From positions 62,001 through 126,000 of the forward strand of contig CAZQOQ010000035.1 in NCBI GenBank assembly GCA_964595205.1: a DNA stretch of 64,000 nucleotides. Direction: 5' to 3'. A program made the position numbers and the translations under genes. This DNA comes from JADKIH01 sp964595205 (GTDB lineage: Bacteria > Bacteroidota > Bacteroidia > AKYH767-A > 2013-40CM-41-45). The notes under the pieces were generated by a model, which was given only the letters and a program-made list of their open reading frames with translations, ran no database searches and was not told the origin of the DNA. Within the stretch, counting starts at the first letter, position 1. Each line of letters opens with the position of its first letter. Below are positions 62,360 through 64,000 of this stretch, one piece after another.

Positions 62360-64000
62360 ATGCAGGACATCATTCAACTATTACCCGATACGGTTGCCAA
62401 CCAGATTGCCGCCGGCGAAGTTATACAGCGCCCCGCCTCTGCCGTAAAGGAATTACTCGAAAATGCAGTCGATGCCGGAAGTAAGCGGATCGAATTATAC
62501 ATCAAAGATTCAGGCCGCACACTCATCCAGATCATCGACGACGGGAGCGGCATGAGCAGCACCGACGCACGCATGGCCTTCGAACGTCATGCCACCTCCA
62601 AAATACGCACAGCCGATGATCTCTTTTCCATCCGTACGATGGGTTTTCGCGGAGAGGCACTCGCTTCCATCGCAGCGATTTCCCACGTCGAATTGAAAAC
62701 ACGCCGCGATGCCGATGAAATCGGCACACAGCTCGAAATCGAAGGCAATGAGATTAAAAAGCAGCAGCCCGCCGGCACACCCAAAGGAACGATTATCTCA
62801 GTAAGAAATCTTTTTTACAATGTTCCTGCACGCAGAAATTTCCTAAAATCCAATTCCATCGAAGCACGTCACATCATCGACGAATTCGAAAGAGTCGCCT
62901 ATGCCAACCCGGAAATATTCTTTTCCCTTAACCAGAATGGCATTGAATTATTCCGCCTGCCCGCATCCAACCTTCGTCAACGAATTGTAAACATCAACGG
63001 CAGCCAGTATAACGAAAGGCTCGTGCCTGTTAACGAATCCACTTCCATACTTTCCATCCATGGGTTCGTCGGAAAGCCCGAATTCTGCAGGAAGAAAAGA
63101 GGCGAGCAGTTTTTCTTCGTCAACGGCCGGTTCATAAAAGACAACTACCTCAATCATGCCGTAACCGCAGCCTTCGAAGAGCTACTGCCTAAAGATTGCT
63201 TCCCCTCCTACTGGCTCTATATCGATATCGATCCTTCACACATCGATGTCAACATTCATCCGACCAAAACCGAAATTAAATTTGAAGACGAACGGTCCAT
63301 CTATGCAATCGTCCGTTCCGCCGTCAAACGCTCACTCGGGCAATACAGCGTTTCTCCCCTGATGGATTTTTCCTATGAAAGAACCTTCGATGTTCCGCAC
63401 TCCATGCGTTACCAGGCCGTTCAGAAACCCTATGTTACCGTAAAAAATGATTATGACCCCTTCCGGCAGGAACGCACTGTCGTTGCTTCCCGCTGGGATC
63501 AGCAGCAGGATGTACTTCCCCTGCCGGCGATCAGTCAAACCGAAATCGCTTCACAAACTTCCTTCATCAGCGAAATCGAAAAGGAAGATATCATTTTCCA
63601 GATGGGACCATTTATCTTATCAAAGATGAATCAGAGTCTCCTCGTTGTGGATACCATCGCCGCAATGGAACGCATCTATTACCAGCGATTTTTACTTCGT
63701 TTAAGTTCCAGCAAGTCCGCTACCCAGCAGAGCCTCTTTCCACAAACAATCACATTCTCATCCTCCGATTTCCACCTTGTAAAAGAAATCGAAAATGAAT
63801 TACGTTCATTGGGTTTTGATCTACAGAATTTCGGCCAGAATACCTATGCCATCCAGGGTGTACCCACCGATATCGAAGCCGGAAAAGAAAAAGAAATTCT
63901 CGAATCAATCATTGAGCAATACAAACAAAATCCTGCCGGCATCACCAGGGGAACCGATGAAATACTCGCCCGGTCAATGGCCAGAAGCATAGTCATGAGT
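62360..64000 (+). CDS. mutL: DNA mismatch repair protein MutL (3' end outside window)
   Basis: The frame opens with ATG at 62360 and runs to the end of the window without a stop (547 codons). MutL links MutS to strand cutting in mismatch repair. The GHKL ATPase motifs are seen: VANQIAAGEVIQRP, ELLENAVDAGS (motif I), IIDDGSGM (II), SIRTMGFRGEALASI (III) and KGTIISVRNLFYNVPAR. Further on, FFFVNGRFIKD and the conserved Lys block VNIHPTKTEIKF close the N-terminal domain. The C-terminal dimerisation domain is partly present. Confidence 0.95.
   Translation, partial: MQDIIQLLPDTVANQIAAGEVIQRPASAVKELLENAVDAGSKRIELYIKDSGRTLIQIIDDGSGMSSTDARMAFERHATSKIRTADDLFSIRTMGFRGEALASIAAISHVELKTRRDADEIGTQLEIEGNEIKKQQPAGTPKGTIISVRNLFYNVPARRNFLKSNSIEARHIIDEFERVAYANPEIFFSLNQNGIELFRLPASNLRQRIVNINGSQYNERLVPVNESTSILSIHGFVGKPEFCRKKRGEQFFFVNGRFIKDNYLNHAVTAAFEELLPKDCFPSYWLYIDIDPSHIDVNIHPTKTEIKFEDERSIYAIVRSAVKRSLGQYSVSPLMDFSYERTFDVPHSMRYQAVQKPYVTVKNDYDPFRQERTVVASRWDQQQDVLPLPAISQTEIASQTSFISEIEKEDIIFQMGPFILSKMNQSLLVVDTIAAMERIYYQRFLLRLSSSKSATQQSLFPQTITFSSSDFHLVKEIENELRSLGFDLQNFGQNTYAIQGVPTDIEAGKEKEILESIIEQYKQNPAGITRGTDEILARSMARSIVMS

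Overview
The window is a stretch of bacterial chromosome from a member of the Bacteroidota. The evidence is the families present: DUF4294, DUF4295 next to rpmG and ftsY, DUF4197 lipoproteins, two type A and one type B T9SS-sorted secreted proteins, and Bacteroidota-type Lgt, RimO, MtaB and RibBA. Promoters fit the Bacteroidota sigma factor (TTTG about 19 bp before TAnnTTTG). The class within the phylum cannot be fixed from this sequence. I see no rRNA, tRNA, phage, transposase or CRISPR array. Genes at both ends run off the window.

Layout. 1-6.1 kb: end of a biotin carboxylase, a DUF4294 protein, then a leftward block of suhB-like phosphatase, lgt, mtaB and an EEP-fold hydrolase. 6.4-14 kb: a rightward block for cytochrome c maturation (ccmB, ccmC, ccmD-like, ccmE, ccmF), then DUF2520, KdsC-like, UbiA and Maf genes. 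14-21.5 kb: an EamA transporter, comB, gcvT, a glycosyltransferase, a CapD/PglF-type dehydratase and a DUF1624 membrane protein. 21.5-22 kb: a non-coding interval with degenerate repeats and strong RNA-like hairpins. 22-28.1 kb: leftward housekeeping genes cinA, rpmB, an aminopeptidase P, rpmG, DUF4295, ftsY and rimO. 28.2-32.8 kb: an ECF sigma factor with a small membrane protein, a DUF4197 lipoprotein, two UspA-type stress proteins and a nucleoside phosphorylase. 32.8-42.7 kb: three large secreted T9SS proteins and a SirB1/transglutaminase-like protein. 42.7-50.5 kb: ribBA, a candidate small RNA, tamB, tsaD and a lipoprotein. 50.6-64 kb: an M13 peptidase, a TolB-like propeller protein, a complete RND efflux operon (adaptor, pump, TolC), msrA, a TMTC-like membrane TPR protein and the start of mutL.

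How genes work together. The ccm block builds haem attachment to c-type cytochromes. Its CcmE has Cys-x-x-x-Tyr in place of the classical haem-binding His, and no ccmG or ccmH lies beside it, which matches the variant System I* described in Desulfovibrio and archaea. Lgt, TamB, the lipoproteins and the RND operon all serve the outer membrane. MtaB, RimO, TsaD, L28, L33 and FtsY serve translation and protein targeting.

The most unusual non-coding feature is a set of about a dozen intergenic arrays of 7- or 8-bp words. The word differs at each locus, the arrays often occur as inverted pairs, and most start at or inside a stop codon. Two further candidates for undescribed RNAs are the structured interval at 21.7-21.9 kb and a twin-hairpin terminator RNA at 44.17-44.23 kb whose two hairpins carry the same CCGTAA loop.
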